Below, one piece after another: positions 9,549-19,410 of a stretch of DNA of 64,000 nt. The notes beneath the pieces are model-generated. The model did no database searches and had not been told where the DNA came from. It worked only from the letters and a program-made list of their open reading frames with translations. The position numbers were made by a program, and so were the translations under genes. The stretch's first letter is position 1, and each line of letters opens with the position of its first letter. This stretch comes from Lyngbya aestuarii BL J (GTDB lineage: Bacteria; Cyanobacteriota; Cyanobacteriia; Cyanobacteriales; Microcoleaceae). The stretch lies in the NCBI RefSeq assembly GCF_000478195.2, contig NZ_AUZM01000004.1, positions 118,012 to 182,011 on the forward strand. Reading direction: 5' to 3'.

Positions 9549-11729
9549 ATGGTTAAGCAACGGATCACTCAATTCGCCCTCTTGCTTGGTGCTGCGTCTG
9601 TCGCCCTAGCAATTGGTATCTTTTTCCCGATCACGCAGTTACAACGATTTTTGCCGTCTCGCGAGGTGTCTATTCAGGAGTCTGATGAGACAGAGATGGT
9701 GATTTTGTTGGCGTCGATGTCCCCAGACGAACGTCAAGACGAACTCAAAGACATTGCTGAAACTTCTAAACCCTCTACCGATCGCAGTCGGGCGCGTTAT
9801 TTACTCGCTAGTGATTTTCTGCAACAAAACCAACCCTCCCAAGCCATTGGGCTTTTAGACGGACTAGAAAAAGATTATCCACTTTTAGCCAGTCATATCC
9901 TTCTGAAACGGGCGCAGGCTTATGAACAGATGGGCGATACGGCTAATGCGAAACAAACTTGGGAAGCTTTACTCAAAGGTTATCCTGAAGATCCCGTTGT
10001 CGCTGAGGCGTTGTATGTATTGGGGAAAGAAAATCCCGAATATTGGGATCAAGCGATCGCCGATTTTCCGGCTCATCCTCGGACTGTGGAAATTGCCGAA
10101 ACTCGCTTAAAAGAAAATCCCAATCAACTTCCCCTTTTATTAATTATCGCTCGACATGGCATTTACTTAAAAGACTATGGGACTTATTTAGAAAAGCTGC
10201 GCCTCAACTACGCCAGTCAATTAACCCCTGAAGACTGGGAAGCACTCGCCTTTGGATATTGGGAAAAACAAGATTATGGTACGGGGGCTTTGGCTTATGC
10301 GAAGGCTTCTCCCACGCCTCGCAATTTCTATCGTCACGCCCGAGGGTTGTGGCTAGATGGGAAAATCCCGGAGTCTCGCAAAGCTTATGAAAAACTGATT
10401 CAAACCTTTCCCGAGCAAACAGATCCAGGCGGAGAAGATGCGGGTTTTGGGTTAATTCGTTTATCTCGGTTAAGCGATCGCAAAGATGCGGTAAAATATC
10501 TCGATCAAGCGATCGCTCGTTTTCCGTTTCATCGTGCCGAGGCGCTTTATGATAAGGCGGAATTACTCGATCAATTACAATCAAAACAGTCGGCGTCTCA
10601 AGCCCGACAAATGTTGTTAAGTCAGCATAGTGAGTCGGAACCTGCGGCGCAATTGCGGTGGAAACTTGCTCAGGATTTTGCTAAAGCCGGAAAAATTAAA
10701 GAGGCTTCTAAATGGGCGAAGGAACTTTCTACTAAAAATCCTGATAGTGAGTTAGCCCCAGAAGCCAATTTTTGGATCGGAAAATGGGCGCAACAAACGG
10801 GCAATTCCGCAGAGGCTAAAAAAGCATTTGAATATTTGTTAGCTCGTTATCCCGATTCTTATTATGCTTGGCGCTCGGCTGTACAATTGGGTTGGCCTGT
10901 AGGGGATTTTACCACGGTTCGTCCGCTCAATCCTCATGTTCAATATCCAGAGACACATCCGCTTCCGACTGCGGGTTCTGAGACGTTACAAGAACTTTAT
11001 CAACTCGGTAAGCATCAAGAGGCTTGGAAACTGTGGCAAACTGAGTTTAAAAACCGAATGCAACCGTCTGTTTATGAACAGTATACCGATGGTTTAGTGC
11101 GCTTGGGTGTGGGGGATAATTTAGACGCACTTTGGATGTTGTCTAGTTTGAGTATGCGCGACGAACCCGAGGAACGTCAGAAGTATTTGGAGTTAAAGAA
11201 AACGCCGGAATATTGGCAAGCTTTGTATCCTTTTCCTTACTTAAACACGATTGTAAATTGGTCGGAGGAACGTCAATTAAATCCGGTGTTGGTAACAGCT
11301 TTAATTCGTCAAGAGTCTCGGTTTATGCCGGGGATTAAATCAGTGGTTGGCGCAACGGGTTTAATGCAGGTTATGCCGGAAACGGGTGCTGAAGTTGCTC
11401 AACAGATTCAACTCACAAACTATTCCCTGGAAAATATCGAGGATAATGTGAATTTAGGAACCTATTATCTCGATTTTACTCATCGGGAATACAATAATAA
11501 TTCGTTACTAGCCGTGGCGAGTTATAATGCTGGCCCTAATGCAGTTTCGGGTTGGTTAGATCGATTTGGTTTTCAAGATGCAGATGCGTTTGCAGAGAAG
11601 ATTCCCTATCCTGAAACCTATGGTTATGTGAAGTCTGTGTTTGGCAACTATTGGAATTATTTGCGAATTTATAATCCTGATATTGCGGCGATGATGGCAA
11701 AACACGCGGCTAACTACAAACCGAATTAG
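9549..11729 (+). CDS. Soluble lytic murein transglycosylase (Slt-type) with TPR-like repeats
   Basis: 726 residues. An N-terminal membrane anchor or signal (ITQFALLLGAASVALAIGIF) is followed by a long superhelix of TPR-like repeats (about 80-450). The C-terminal SLT domain has the catalytic glutamate E589 in IRQESRF, then GATGLMQVMPETG and later SYNAGPNAV, all diagnostic of family 1 lytic transglycosylases. The enzyme cleaves the MurNAc-GlcNAc bond in peptidoglycan to give 1,6-anhydro ends and acts in the periplasm. A textbook terminator follows at 11757-11784, so it is probably the last gene of its transcript. Confidence 0.93.
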   Translation: MVKQRITQFALLLGAASVALAIGIFFPITQLQRFLPSREVSIQESDETEMVILLASMSPDERQDELKDIAETSKPSTDRSRARYLLASDFLQQNQPSQAIGLLDGLEKDYPLLASHILLKRAQAYEQMGDTANAKQTWEALLKGYPEDPVVAEALYVLGKENPEYWDQAIADFPAHPRTVEIAETRLKENPNQLPLLLIIARHGIYLKDYGTYLEKLRLNYASQLTPEDWEALAFGYWEKQDYGTGALAYAKASPTPRNFYRHARGLWLDGKIPESRKAYEKLIQTFPEQTDPGGEDAGFGLIRLSRLSDRKDAVKYLDQAIARFPFHRAEALYDKAELLDQLQSKQSASQARQMLLSQHSESEPAAQLRWKLAQDFAKAGKIKEASKWAKELSTKNPDSELAPEANFWIGKWAQQTGNSAEAKKAFEYLLARYPDSYYAWRSAVQLGWPVGDFTTVRPLNPHVQYPETHPLPTAGSETLQELYQLGKHQEAWKLWQTEFKNRMQPSVYEQYTDGLVRLGVGDNLDALWMLSSLSMRDEPEERQKYLELKKTPEYWQALYPFPYLNTIVNWSEERQLNPVLVTALIRQESRFMPGIKSVVGATGLMQVMPETGAEVAQQIQLTNYSLENIEDNVNLGTYYLDFTHREYNNNSLLAVASYNAGPNAVSGWLDRFGFQDADAFAEKIPYPETYGYVKSVFGNYWNYLRIYNPDIAAMMAKHAANYKPN

Positions 11730-11756
11730 AGGCAGGAAAATTAAGGGTTAGTTAAT

Positions 11757-11784
11757 CAGACCGGAAACCGGTCTGTTTTCTTTT
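11757..11784 (+). terminator. Rho-independent terminator after the transglycosylase
   Basis: CAGACCGG (11757-11764), loop AAA, CCGGTCTG (11768-11775), then TTTTCTTTT. A perfect 8-bp GC-rich stem with a T-tract. Confidence 0.9.
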
Positions 11785-11847
11785 GTGCCAAACTAGGGTA
11801 CACTGTCCGATAGAATAAAATCCATTGAATTAACATCTGGGTAAACC

Positions 11848-13548
11848 TTGCTGAATTTATCTTTAGAAAAGTCTTCGAGTCGTCAAGTTAGGCTATGGTT
11901 TAGTCTAAGTTTAATTGTGGCGATTGCGTGTGGAATTTGGGCATTTTTTAAGGGTTGGGGTCAAGAATATATTATACAAGATGATGCGCGATCACACGTT
12001 GTTTGGATGCTTAAGTTTTTAGATCCTGAACTTTTTCCGAATGATCTGATTATTGATTATTTTCAGTCGCTTGCGCCGCCCGGATATGCTAATTTTTATA
12101 AACTTTTCTCACAATTTGGGGTAAGTCCGCTTTTATTAAATCAAATATTACCGACCATTTTAGGGGTAATTACGACGGGATTTTGTTTTGGAGTGTGTTG
12201 GGAAATTTTCCCGATTCCGATAGCAGGTTTTCTCAGTACATTACTTCTCAATCAAAATCTTTGGTTAAAAGATGATTTAATTACCGCGACACCCAGAGCG
12301 TTTTTTTATCCGTTATTTTTGGCTTTTTTATACTTGCTATTGCGGCGATCTATTATCGGTGTGGGAATTGCGATCGCAGTGTTAGGAGGATTTTACCCGC
12401 AAGGGGTTTTAATTGCGGTGGGTGTGTTAATTTTACATACGATTTGGAGTGAAAAAATTGTTGAGTCTATAAATAAAAAAAGCTATTTAATTCTATTCAC
12501 TGGGTTGGGAGTTGGGGGATTAATTTTACTTCCTTATCTGATTAATTCTTCTCAGTGGGGAGAAGTCATCAGCCTCACTCAAGCCAAAACATTACCAGAA
12601 TTTTATCCGGGAGGGCGGGCTTCCTTTTTTACAGATAAACCGTTAGACTTTTGGTTAACAGGAGATCGTTCGGGTTTATTACCCCAAGAATGGTTTAGAA
12701 AATCTCCAATTCCCCCTCAAGTTTTTGCCGGAATATTGTTACCGATTTTATTAAGATATTCGTCAAAATTTTCCTTAACTCAGAAAATTTCCCGTTCTAT
12801 TTTAATTTTACCAGAATTATTATTCGTCTCAACGGGATTATTTTTACTCGCTCATTTGTTGGCTTTTCGGTTACATCATCCCAGTCGATATAGCCAACAT
12901 AGCTTGAGAATAATTATGGCAATTGCGGGGGGAATTGCAATTACACTACTTTTAGATGTCATTCTCCGCAAAATTAACGAACAACAGAATAAGATTTTCC
13001 TCAAACTGGGTTTAGTAGTGTTAGTATTTTTGGGTTTATGCTATCCTAGCTTAACGAGTCGCTTCCCGATTACCAATAATATTGTGGGAAAAATTCCATT
13101 GCTGTATGAATTCTTTGCCATTCAACCCAAAGATACGCGAATTGCGTCTTTATCAGATGAAGCCAATAATATTCCCGCCTTTTCTCAGCGTTCAATTTTA
13201 GTGGGTTCTGAATACCTTTTGCCCTATCACCAAAACTATTATCAGCCGATGAAACAACGAGCAGAAGGGTTAATCAAAGCACAGTATAGTTCAAATATAG
13301 AGGAGGTTAAACAGTTTATTCAAGAGTATGAAGTTGATTTTTGGATGCTCGAAGAAGATGCACTAACCTTAGAGTTTGTTCAACAAGAGGAATCTCTTAA
13401 AAAAATAAGTCCAACCGTGAGCGCCGAGATTGAAGAAAATCTCAAAACGGGACAAAAACCCATCCTTTCGAGTGTAACAGATCGGTGTACTGTTCTCCAG
13501 GTTCAAGAATATATTATTCTCGATGCTAACTGTATTCTCAAGTCTTAA
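11848..13548 (+). CDS. Polytopic membrane protein, GT-C glycosyltransferase-like (paralogue 1)
   Basis: 566 residues, starting at TTG 11848 since no in-frame ATG lies nearby. About ten hydrophobic segments. After the first helix comes IIQDDARSHVVWM, with D45-D46 in the first outer loop, the acidic pair expected in GT-C type enzymes that use lipid-linked sugar donors. Other blocks are LFPNDLIIDYFQS, ATPRAFFYPLFLAFLY and FRLHHPSRYSQHS. The soluble C-terminal domain (about 440-566) is outside the membrane. It is clearly homologous along its length to the next gene, which starts 36 bases downstream. The substrate is unknown; a role in envelope glycan assembly is inferred. Confidence 0.65.
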   Translation: MLNLSLEKSSSRQVRLWFSLSLIVAIACGIWAFFKGWGQEYIIQDDARSHVVWMLKFLDPELFPNDLIIDYFQSLAPPGYANFYKLFSQFGVSPLLLNQILPTILGVITTGFCFGVCWEIFPIPIAGFLSTLLLNQNLWLKDDLITATPRAFFYPLFLAFLYLLLRRSIIGVGIAIAVLGGFYPQGVLIAVGVLILHTIWSEKIVESINKKSYLILFTGLGVGGLILLPYLINSSQWGEVISLTQAKTLPEFYPGGRASFFTDKPLDFWLTGDRSGLLPQEWFRKSPIPPQVFAGILLPILLRYSSKFSLTQKISRSILILPELLFVSTGLFLLAHLLAFRLHHPSRYSQHSLRIIMAIAGGIAITLLLDVILRKINEQQNKIFLKLGLVVLVFLGLCYPSLTSRFPITNNIVGKIPLLYEFFAIQPKDTRIASLSDEANNIPAFSQRSILVGSEYLLPYHQNYYQPMKQRAEGLIKAQYSSNIEEVKQFIQEYEVDFWMLEEDALTLEFVQQEESLKKISPTVSAEIEENLKTGQKPILSSVTDRCTVLQVQEYIILDANCILKS

Positions 13549-13583
13549 GTTCAGGCAATTAAACTATCATCAAATCTAAGTCT

Positions 13584-15341
13584 ATGTCAATGACTCGTCT
13601 ACACGCTTTTTTAACGTCTCCGCTGGATAAAACACCTCGTTCGAGAGTGATTTTTTGGTTTAGTCTGAGCATGGTATTTGCTGTTATCTATGCCGGGATG
13701 GCGTTACATCGTGCTTTTGAGGGTTCAGGTGTCATTCAAGATGATGCGCGTCAGCATATTTTCTGGATGCAAAGATATGTTGATCCGGAGTTATTTCCGA
13801 ATGACTTAATTGCTGATTATTTTCAATCTGTTGCCCCTGGCGGGTATAAACTTGTTTATTTTGTTGCGACGTTTTTAGGCATTCATCCGCTCGTTTTTTG
13901 TCGAATTATCCCTTCATTTTTAGGGATTATTAGCACACCTTTTGCCTTTGGAATGAGTCTAGAAATTTTGCCTGTTCCTCTGGCGGGTTTTGTGGGTGCG
14001 TTGTTGATGAATCAGATTATTTGGTTGAAAGATGATGTTGCTTCCGGAACACCAAGAGCGTTTATTTATCCGATTTTTCTAGCGTTTATCTACTATGTTA
14101 TCAGAAGTAATATTTGGGGTGTAGCGATTTCGATTGGTTTAACGGGGTTATTTTATCCGCAATATGTGTTTGTGGGATTGGGGATTTTAATTCTGCGTTT
14201 ATTTGCCTGGAAAGAAGGAAAATTACGTTTTTCTTCTAACCCAAAAAACTTAAAAATATTTGCAATTAGCTTGGCTGTAGCGTTTGTTGTGATCTTGATT
14301 TATGCCTTACAAACTCTCGAATTTGGGCCAGCTATGAATCGAGCAGAAGCCCTACAATCTTTAGAGTTTTTTGAGAATGGGCGCAATCCCTTTTTTGAGG
14401 AGAATCTGTTTGATTTTTGGTTTAATAGTAGACGCAGCGGGATGTTTCCAAAGTCGTTATTTACTCCTGCAACTCAGTGTTTAGCGTTGTTATTTCCCGT
14501 TTTATTCCTATTTCGTTCCGCTTTTCCTTTAGTCGATAGAATTAAGCCTGGAATTTGGGTAATGTTTCAGTTGCTCGTTTCCTCAGTTGTGATGTTTCTG
14601 TTGGCTCATGCTTTGCTGTTTAAACTGCATCTTCCCAGTCGATATACGGGAATTAGTTTTAGAATTGTAATTGCTGTTCTTACGATTGTCGCGTTTACGA
14701 TCATTCTCGATGCTTTGTTGAATTGGATAGAGATTCAACGTCAGCCAAAATCAGAAAAAAAAGAAGTTTTTCCCCGAAAAATTCAGAAGATTGTTGCCGG
14801 GGGATTAATTGGAGTGATGACAATTTCTCTACTGTTTTATCCGAGTTTTGTCCCGTTCTTTCCGCTGGTAAAATATGAACAAGCAGATCGACCTGAACTT
14901 TATGAATTCTTTCAGCAGCAACCCAAAGATGTTTTAGTGGCATCGGTATCTGGAGAAGTGAATCAACTGCCGACTTTTGCTCAACGTTCAATTTTAGCAG
15001 GTCGAGAATATACGATTTCTTATCATACGGGATATTATAGACAAATGAATGAGCGAACCACTGATTTAATTCAGGCTCATTATAGTCCGGATTTGGAAGA
15101 ACTCAAAGCCTTTATTCAGAAGTACGAGATTGATTTATTCTTGATTGAACTGTATGCTTTTGTTCCTGAATATTTCTTTTTCAACGATTGGATGAATGAA
15201 TTTGAAGAAGGAAAACAAGCTTATCAGTTTTTGAAAACAACAGGTGAATTTCCCGCTTTAGCAAACACCATTAGTAAATGTTCAATTTACACCGCAGAAG
15301 AATGGTTTATTCTGGATGCAAGCTGTATTTTAAAACAGTAA
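13584..15341 (+). CDS. Polytopic membrane protein, GT-C glycosyltransferase-like (paralogue 2)
   Basis: 585 residues. It shares with the preceding gene the loop VIQDDARQHIFWM (D53-D54), LFPNDLIADYFQSVAP, SGTPRAFIYPIFLAFIYY, LFKLHLPSRYTG, and the C-terminal FAQRSILAGREYTISYHTGY. Tandem duplication is the simplest origin. The two proteins differ enough across the helices that the duplication is old. Both probably use polyprenyl-linked donors outside the membrane, but no characterised relative is known to me. The stop codon is 17 bases from the stop of the converging GNAT gene. Confidence 0.65.
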   Translation: MSMTRLHAFLTSPLDKTPRSRVIFWFSLSMVFAVIYAGMALHRAFEGSGVIQDDARQHIFWMQRYVDPELFPNDLIADYFQSVAPGGYKLVYFVATFLGIHPLVFCRIIPSFLGIISTPFAFGMSLEILPVPLAGFVGALLMNQIIWLKDDVASGTPRAFIYPIFLAFIYYVIRSNIWGVAISIGLTGLFYPQYVFVGLGILILRLFAWKEGKLRFSSNPKNLKIFAISLAVAFVVILIYALQTLEFGPAMNRAEALQSLEFFENGRNPFFEENLFDFWFNSRRSGMFPKSLFTPATQCLALLFPVLFLFRSAFPLVDRIKPGIWVMFQLLVSSVVMFLLAHALLFKLHLPSRYTGISFRIVIAVLTIVAFTIILDALLNWIEIQRQPKSEKKEVFPRKIQKIVAGGLIGVMTISLLFYPSFVPFFPLVKYEQADRPELYEFFQQQPKDVLVASVSGEVNQLPTFAQRSILAGREYTISYHTGYYRQMNERTTDLIQAHYSPDLEELKAFIQKYEIDLFLIELYAFVPEYFFFNDWMNEFEEGKQAYQFLKTTGEFPALANTISKCSIYTAEEWFILDASCILKQ

Positions 15342-15358
15342 AAACTTGCAAATATCTA

Positions 15359-15808
15359 TTATAGATTTGAGCGAACTAAGCGGATAAACTGACAAGTCGA
15401 ACCGGAAACTAAACTGTCAAATGAACCGTTTTCTTGAAATCCAGCTTTGGCATAAAAGCGACGCGCTCGATGATTGGCTGCAATGACAACAGTCCAGGCC
15501 GGACATCCAATAATATTCAAAGCCAACCTCAACAAACGCTTTCCAACCCCTTGATTTTGGTAATCTGGATCAATGTAAAGTAGGCTAATATGGTTTTTAT
15601 AAACTGCCACAAAACCGACAACTTTCTCACCATCACAAGCGACAAACTTTCGACAAGGATAAAAGATTTTGTTGAGATAAGGATTCTCAGCCAAAGGAGT
15701 CAAGCCACGAGGAACACATACCCCTGCAAATTCGCCAGGTTGCGCTCGATCGTGAACTTGACAAACGGCTTCCCAATCTATTTCAAAATAGGGACGAATT
15801 TTGATCAT
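15359..15808 (-). CDS. GNAT-family N-acetyltransferase
   Basis: 149 residues. It begins MIKIRPYFEIDWEAVCQVHD. The acetyl-CoA binding motif A is YIDPDYQNQGVGKRLL (about residues 78-93), followed by NHRARRFYAKAGFQENG, the typical motif B. It transfers an acetyl group from acetyl-CoA to an unknown amine. It lies 18 bases downstream of the SLH-glycosidase gene on the same strand, so the two may be cotranscribed. Confidence 0.85.
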   Translation of the reverse strand: MIKIRPYFEIDWEAVCQVHDRAQPGEFAGVCVPRGLTPLAENPYLNKIFYPCRKFVACDGEKVVGFVAVYKNHISLLYIDPDYQNQGVGKRLLRLALNIIGCPAWTVVIAANHRARRFYAKAGFQENGSFDSLVSGSTCQFIRLVRSNL

Positions 15809-15826
15809 TTAGGGAACTCAAAAACC

Positions 15827-17551
15827 CTATTCTAATTTTAACTCAGGAATGGTCACAGAGGGAAGAGAAGCGGCAATAATTTCAGGCCGTTCAATCGTCT
15901 CAGGAAATAGAGCAGAGAAAGTGGTTTCACCGTCTTCCGTTGCCGCCAAAGATTTCAAAGTTTCATAGAAGAAGAAAGAGACTCCGGCGAATTTCCGGCG
16001 ACGACTTTCAGCGACTTGATCTTTAATCGCTGAAAGCTGAACGGGTTTATTTTTCAGTCCGGTTAAAATACCCACAGCGACAGGAATATTAACCTTAGCA
16101 TCCAGAACTTCTGATGCTTCTAAATCCGCTTTAAAGGCTTTGGGATCGTCCCGATAAACTTGCAGCACTAATTCTTCTACAAATCCGTAGCGTTCCCAAC
16201 TCGGCCAATCTTGTAAATACTTGTCGTAGGCGTAGGATTTGGGATTGGGTGAAAGGGAAATAATACAGTTAGGTTTGTAATCTTTTACTACCCAGAAAAG
16301 GCGCATCATAAAGTCGGTGATTTTATCAGCCCGCCACTTCACCCAGTCGGGATCGTTAGGGTCAGTTGGGGGTAATTTACCGTCGTTTTCTCGCTGATAA
16401 AGTTGGGTGGTAAATTCATCATAACCCAACTCAACAGGCAAGCCAAAGTGATCGTCAAATTGAATGCCATTAATGTCATATTTGGTGACCACTTCGATAA
16501 CTAAATCCAGGATAAACTGTTGAACTTGGGGGTTAAAGGGATTCAGCCAAACGCGAAATTTATCGTCTTCTTTTACAAAGGGAATTCCCTCTTGATTGCT
16601 CGTAATCCAATTGGGGCGACTTTGTAAGATTTGGGAATCTTGAGGAACCATAAATCCAAACTCAAACCAAGGCATAACACTCATGTTTTTTGCTTTCGCT
16701 TGAGTGATAATTTCTTGAAGTACATCTCGTTCGGCAAGTCCCGGTTCTGGGTCGAGTTCGACGTCAATAACACGCTTCATTACTTGGCTGGGAAATTGGG
16801 TATAACCGCGATTCCAAACAACCGGATAAAGGGTATTAAAGTTCAACTCGGATAAGGAGTCAATCGCTTCTACAACCGAGGTGGGAGAAAATAAAACATC
16901 ACTGTCAATATTTGTCAGCCAAACCCCTCTAATTTCTCCCGCAGGGTCATCAATTTCTACGGCTTTTACCAAGTAGTCTTCGGGAACAGAAGATTCTTCC
17001 TCTGCTGTCAGTAAGGCTTGCGATAAAAAGGTTGTAATTTCTCCGCGAGTTGCAAATTCTTCGGGCTTAAGGAAGTTGACATCAGGATAATTAACAACTA
17101 AACCGTTTTCAGTTGCCGCCGCGATCATCCGTTTAGCATAATCCGGAATTTGATCGTCATCAAGATAGGTTTTTTCTAAGGTAAAATCAACGGGTTGAAT
17201 CAGATCGAGTTTCAATCCGCTAGAGAGTGCAACTAAAGCTTGAACCCGAGGAATTTTCTGTGTGGGTTTAAAGGTTTTATCCTGATAACCGCTTAAAAAA
17301 CCTGTACGATAAGCTTTTTGAATGACTTCATAAGCCCAGTAATCATCAGCGACATCTTCAAACTCAATTCCTTCTCGAATGTCGGGTTGATCGGGAAATG
17401 CTTTGTTTAACATTGCGGCAAATTCTGCGCGAGTTACAGAATTATCAGGTTTGAATGTTCCGTCTTCATAACCGCTAATAATCTCATCATCCGCTAATTT
17501 TTCAATACAGTCTTTTGCCCAATGTTCTTTGATATCACTAAAATTTGCCAT
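15827..17551 (-). CDS. SLH-domain protein with GHL10-type glycoside-hydrolase-like domain
   Basis: 574 residues. Three SLH repeats occupy about 3-50 (FSDIKEHWAKDCIEKLADD, ISGYEDGTFKPDNSVTRAEF), 65-112 and 128-180. The second part starts at about residue 206 with EIRGVWLTNIDSDVLFSP and contains FNTLYPVVWNRGYTQFPS and VNIPVAVGILTG, matching the glycosyl-hydrolase-like 10 family. SLH repeats normally bind wall polymers. No signal peptide exists: the protein starts directly with the first SLH repeat, and an in-frame TAG lies nine codons upstream without another start between. How it leaves the cytoplasm, if it does, is unclear. The GNAT gene follows closely. Confidence 0.88.
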   Translation of the reverse strand: MANFSDIKEHWAKDCIEKLADDEIISGYEDGTFKPDNSVTRAEFAAMLNKAFPDQPDIREGIEFEDVADDYWAYEVIQKAYRTGFLSGYQDKTFKPTQKIPRVQALVALSSGLKLDLIQPVDFTLEKTYLDDDQIPDYAKRMIAAATENGLVVNYPDVNFLKPEEFATRGEITTFLSQALLTAEEESSVPEDYLVKAVEIDDPAGEIRGVWLTNIDSDVLFSPTSVVEAIDSLSELNFNTLYPVVWNRGYTQFPSQVMKRVIDVELDPEPGLAERDVLQEIITQAKAKNMSVMPWFEFGFMVPQDSQILQSRPNWITSNQEGIPFVKEDDKFRVWLNPFNPQVQQFILDLVIEVVTKYDINGIQFDDHFGLPVELGYDEFTTQLYQRENDGKLPPTDPNDPDWVKWRADKITDFMMRLFWVVKDYKPNCIISLSPNPKSYAYDKYLQDWPSWERYGFVEELVLQVYRDDPKAFKADLEASEVLDAKVNIPVAVGILTGLKNKPVQLSAIKDQVAESRRRKFAGVSFFFYETLKSLAATEDGETTFSALFPETIERPEIIAASLPSVTIPELKLE

Positions 17552-18092
17552 AATTTCTACCGTGTTTGTTAAGTTCTAAATTGTCCGCTGGGTTGTCGAT
17601 TTCTACAAGTTTCTCATCTCGCAACCCTGTGGGTTATTTCGACACCCATCTTAAGGATTCAGGGAAAAATGATAAATTTGATCAATTTATTGAGTCCGAG
17701 TGATGATCAAAATTCTAGGGCTTCGCTTCTACAATAGTCTTGGATAGACTTTATGAAGAAAATTTTAAGTCTTGTTGATCCAAAAAGGTTAAAGTTCTGT
17801 CCCCTCAGCCCAACCCCGATGGCCCTTTGCTGAGGTGGGTTCAGGTCACGGAGTCGGAGTCTTCTTCAACCCCTCCTATTTCCTTGATACGATTCACCTA
17901 CAGTTTAGGATCGACAAGATTAATTTGTATGAGTTTTATTTACTCTTGAATTCTATCTATATATATTTCATAAATATTTTGCTCATATAGAGATTATTGA
18001 TCCTTATTTTTCCCGTTATATTCAAGCCTTAAAAGATTTATACTAAGAGGAAATTCATAATTTGCGCTAGACTAAATCTAGTGACAATCAAT
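17552..18092. other. 541-base intergenic region
   Basis: AT-rich, with no gene seen. One GC-rich patch has CCTCAGC (17803-17809) and GCTGAGG (17829-17835) as 7-bp arms with a 19-base loop. The right part (17930-18060) is a run of A/T words without clear order. Confidence 0.4.
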
Positions 18093-18578
18093 CTAAGACC
18101 GAGATAAACGTGCAGCCCCAAATGTGGCGTTAAACTGGCGACACCAAATTGCTGCTGAAGGATAATCTTCCAGGTTAATATTATCTGGAATTTCGTAGCG
18201 TTGAGTACCGCTAAATTCTTTTAAATCGGCGAGAATGACATAATCTTTTTCATTTAAAGCATAAGCTGGCGGTTCAGTTGAACCAATTACATCTTCTGAA
18301 CGATGTAGAATTACAACTAAATCTGGCCCCATATCAAAAGTCGTGAAATCTTCACCGAGTTGGAGATAATTTTTATCATTTTCACGAATAATGCTTGCAG
18401 TTCCTTTTGTTTCATGTTCACCACTCACGAACGTTCCTGAACTTACAAGACTTCTTGAAGTTTGAACCAGTTGAATAGAATTTTTTTGAACAGTTAAAGA
18501 TTCAGCGAAAACTATACTAACAGCCAAAAAGAGATAAATATACGAAAAACTTACACCCAGAAACAGATAGCGTTTCAT
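18093..18578 (-). CDS. Secreted DM13-domain protein
   Basis: 161 residues. The N-terminus is a signal peptide (basic MKR, hydrophobic LFLGVSFSYIYLFLAVSIVF, cleavage near AES). The rest is one DM13 domain: SGTFVSGEHETKGTASI, YLQLGEDFTTFDMGPDLVVI and the ending AIWCRQFNATFGAARL with the conserved Cys. DM13 is a beta-sandwich domain related to DOMON domains and thought to act in redox chemistry outside the cytoplasm; its substrate is not established. It starts five bases after the VanX-like gene, so the pair is surely one operon. Confidence 0.85.
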   Translation of the reverse strand: MKRYLFLGVSFSYIYLFLAVSIVFAESLTVQKNSIQLVQTSRSLVSSGTFVSGEHETKGTASIIRENDKNYLQLGEDFTTFDMGPDLVVILHRSEDVIGSTEPPAYALNEKDYVILADLKEFSGTQRYEIPDNINLEDYPSAAIWCRQFNATFGAARLSRS

Positions 18579-18583
18579 TAGAT

Positions 18584-19348
18584 TTAACTCCCGGACTTAA
18601 TAAAGGAATATCGTCCATATTTTGCTATAGATTTATTACCATTTTCTTGCTGATTTGTCAACCCTGCCCACATTTGATCGCCATAGGAAAAATGCCACCA
18701 TTCATTTTGATGTTGTTGAAATCCTGCTAAAATCATGACTTCTGCTAAAATCTGGCGATTTTGATGATATTTTTGTTCCTCGGAATGAGAACTTGTAGCA
18801 AAATGATTGGGATAAGAACGGGGGGAAATTTCATCAATTGGTGAACCCATATCAACTATTTTTCCGGTATTATTGACTAACGTAACATCTATCGCTGCAC
18901 CTGTACTATGAGGAGGAGGTGTTGCAGGTTCAAGACTGGGAACTGCCCAAAATTGATACACTTCTTCTAAGATTGCTTGGTGTTGTTCTAAGGAGATTAA
19001 ATCTGGCTTTAATTCTCTGGCTTTTAAGATTTCAGCCAAGGTATAATCCACCATAAACTGTTGAACTTCAACGGGGCGGTAAGCATCAAAAATTAAGATA
19101 TTCCAACCCGGATAGTTTGATTGTAATTGAGTTTGAGCATTAATTAAACGTTCGAGAACCTCTTGACGCACATAATAGGGAGAATCAACCCCTGAAAGAT
19201 GATAAGGTGCGCCTAATTTTTGATAAGCATGAGGAGATTCAACCGCAAACTGTTCTAGAGAAATCGGAACTAACGGTTCACCACAATCTTGAATGAGTAT
19301 TTTTTGATAAGGTTTGATCATGTTTTTATTGTTATAGGATTGACTCAT
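18584..19348 (-). CDS. D-Ala-D-Ala dipeptidase, VanX/DdpX-like
   Basis: 254 residues. The zinc and catalytic residues of the VanX family are all present with the right spacing: R91 in FDAYRPVEVQ, H147 and D154 in PPHSTGAAIDVTL, and E216 and H219 in NEWWHFSYG. The enzyme hydrolyses D-alanyl-D-alanine; outside resistance clusters it is usually used for turnover of wall peptides. No vanH/vanA-type ligase is nearby, so glycopeptide resistance is not suggested. No clear signal peptide, hence probably cytosolic. It is between a methyltransferase gene (62 bases upstream) and the DM13 gene (5 bases downstream). Confidence 0.9.
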   Translation of the reverse strand: MSQSYNNKNMIKPYQKILIQDCGEPLVPISLEQFAVESPHAYQKLGAPYHLSGVDSPYYVRQEVLERLINAQTQLQSNYPGWNILIFDAYRPVEVQQFMVDYTLAEILKARELKPDLISLEQHQAILEEVYQFWAVPSLEPATPPPHSTGAAIDVTLVNNTGKIVDMGSPIDEISPRSYPNHFATSSHSEEQKYHQNRQILAEVMILAGFQQHQNEWWHFSYGDQMWAGLTNQQENGNKSIAKYGRYSFIKSGS

Positions 19349-19410
19349 TTTAAATTAAACTAAAAAAGGGGAATTAGAGGTTAATTTCCTTTTCCCCTGG
19401 TTCAAATTAT

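Noticed and set aside
18584..19348. Glycopeptide resistance cluster around the VanX-like gene
   Set aside because: No VanH, VanA/B or VanRS genes are near; a stand-alone VanX/DdpX-type dipeptidase suits wall-peptide recycling.
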